From the NCBI GenBank assembly GCA_964535025.1, contig CAZHRW010000187.1, positions 1 through 14,803 of the forward strand: a DNA stretch of 14,803 nucleotides. Direction: 5' to 3'. The stretch comes from JAAYZK01 sp964535025. Its GTDB lineage: Bacteria > Planctomycetota > Phycisphaerae > SM23-33 > FEN-1343. How positions within the stretch are numbered: position 1 is the first letter of the stretch; each line of letters begins with the position of its first letter. Position numbers and translations under genes: made by a program. This document shows, in pieces, positions 14,152-14,803 of this stretch. The notes below the pieces were generated by a model. It saw only the letters and a list, made by a program, of their open reading frames with translations, was not told the DNA's origin and searched no databases.

Positions 14152-14544
14152 ATGAAGGATCGCAAGATCGAGGTTGTGCTGGCGGTGGCCGTGATCGTCG
14201 TGGGAACCAGTGCCGCTCTGTCGGCGCGTCAGGGCTGCAGTGGCGGCCAGGGCGACTTCGCCATGTACGTCGCCCCGGCGACGATCTGCACGGCGGCGCC
14301 GTGCAACTGGGTGACGATCCATACGGACGTGGCGTTCGCGTCGGTCGAGGACGTGGCCGTGGCGGTCGACGGGGAGGGCGTCGTCGTGGCGAACGCCTTC
14401 GCCGACGATCGCGGTAACCTGGTGGTCCAACTGGCGTTCGAGGACGTCGCGGCCATCGTGGTCCCGCCGGCGGCGACGGTCGATCTGGCGCTGGACGTGG
14501 CCGGCCGGACGTTGAGCGCATCCCAGAGCGTTCGCGTCCGGTAG
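14152..14544 (+). CDS. Small membrane-anchored or secreted protein of unknown function
   Basis: 130 residues. The start is well defined by GGGAGG (14140-14145), 6 nt before the ATG. A short basic N-terminus (MKDRK) is followed by one hydrophobic segment (about residues 8-25), a signal peptide or single membrane anchor; the following Cys29 (SARQGC) does not fit a lipobox. The rest is a single domain rich in Val, Ala and Asp with alternating beta-strand character (NWVTIHTDV, VEDVAVAVDGEGV, GNLVVQLAF, TVDLALDV), ending SASQSVRVR. It looks like one Ig- or TIG-like beta-sandwich, with a possible disulfide between C46 and C51. I cannot name a family. It has its own promoter, leader hairpin and terminator, so it is monocistronic and only a neighbour of the degradation operon. 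Confidence 0.75.
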   Translation: MKDRKIEVVLAVAVIVVGTSAALSARQGCSGGQGDFAMYVAPATICTAAPCNWVTIHTDVAFASVEDVAVAVDGEGVVVANAFADDRGNLVVQLAFEDVAAIVVPPAATVDLALDVAGRTLSASQSVRVR

Positions 14545-14601
14545 GTGCCGTGCCGCAGTGCGGCCGCCCCCGTCGCGACCGTACGTGCGCCGACGTAAAG
14601 G

Positions 14602-14630
14602 CCCACGCAAGCGCTGCGTGGGTTTTTTTT
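14602..14630 (+). terminator. Intrinsic terminator of the small secreted-protein gene
   Basis: CCCACGCA (14602-14609) and TGCGTGGG (14615-14622) form a perfect 8-bp stem with a 5-nt loop, followed directly by eight T (14623-14630). It lies 57 bp after the stop codon. This is the clearest terminator in the window. Confidence 0.9.
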
Positions 14631-14803
14631 CGTATGCCTTCGCGCGGTTGTCCGTGTTCGCGCCACCGCCCGGGCGGCCCGCGGCCTGACGTGTGCGACT
14701 GTCAAAACCGGCGCCGGCGGGCGACGTTGGGGGGGGGCCTGCCAGGTCTGGGCGGGGGCGGCAAGGGGGGCGATTCTTTGCGACTCGATTCCAGAGATAG
14801 GGT
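14631..14803. other. Gene-free end of the window with G-runs
   Basis: I see no gene, RNA gene or promoter in these 173 bp. Bases 14708-14717 are a CCGGCGCCGG palindrome. From 14729 there is a run of nine G, followed within about 35 bases by GGG, GGGGG and GGGGGG, a G-quadruplex-type arrangement on the plus strand. The sequence becomes less GC-rich in the last 30 bases, which may be the upstream region of a gene outside the window. Confidence 0.5.

Noticed and set aside
1..14803. CRISPR array, tRNA, rRNA, insertion sequence or phage genes
   Set aside because: I found no regularly spaced repeats, cloverleaf, rRNA-like stretch, transposase motif or terminal inverted repeats.

Overview
The window looks like planctomycete DNA, most likely from the Phycisphaerae side of the phylum. 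It is very GC-rich, with strongly G/C-biased third codon positions. It holds a giant secreted CotH/lamin-tail/dockerin-like protein of the mosaic type common in planctomycetes, and a dense set of carbohydrate-active enzymes with no SusC/SusD pair. The phylum assignment is inferred from gene content; no rRNA or marker gene is present.

Layout. (1) Bases 1-4221, plus strand: the 3' part of a very large secreted surface protein whose start lies outside the window. (2) Bases 4232-5941, minus strand: a secreted GH51-like arabinofuranosidase-type glycosidase, convergent with the first gene and only 10 bp from it. (3) Bases 5942-6380: 439 bp without a gene, lower in GC and rich in inverted repeats. 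On the minus strand it has the layout of a separate small transcription unit: promoter-like boxes, about 245 nt of nested hairpins, then a GC-rich hairpin with a U-tract, followed by a second promoter for the GH51-like gene. I read this as a candidate structured non-coding RNA, and it is the least explained element here. (4) Bases 6381-9753, minus strand: a two-gene operon of an M14 zinc carboxypeptidase followed 13 bp later by a secreted heparinase II/III / alginate-lyase-type polysaccharide lyase. (5) Bases 9754-9885: a 132-bp divergent promoter region with recognisable -35/-10 boxes in both directions. (6) Bases 9886-13966, plus strand: a two-gene operon of a cytoplasmic heparinase II/III-like lyase and a cytoplasmic GH78-like alpha-L-rhamnosidase, 16 bp apart. 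(7) Bases 14152-14544, plus strand: a 130-residue membrane-anchored or secreted protein of unknown function, with its own promoter, a GC-rich leader hairpin and a strong intrinsic terminator. (8) Bases 14631-14803: no gene, but conspicuous G-runs.

How it may work together (inference). The two divergent operons and the GH51-like gene read as one polysaccharide-degradation locus. A secreted lyase and a secreted arabinofuranosidase-like enzyme would attack a uronic-acid-containing polymer outside or in the periplasm. A second lyase and a GH78-like enzyme without signal peptides would finish the oligosaccharides in the cytoplasm. An acidic polymer carrying rhamnose and possibly arabinose would fit (ulvan-, pectin- or exopolysaccharide-like), but the sequence does not fix the substrate. 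The M14 carboxypeptidase, first gene of the secreted-lyase operon, is the odd member.
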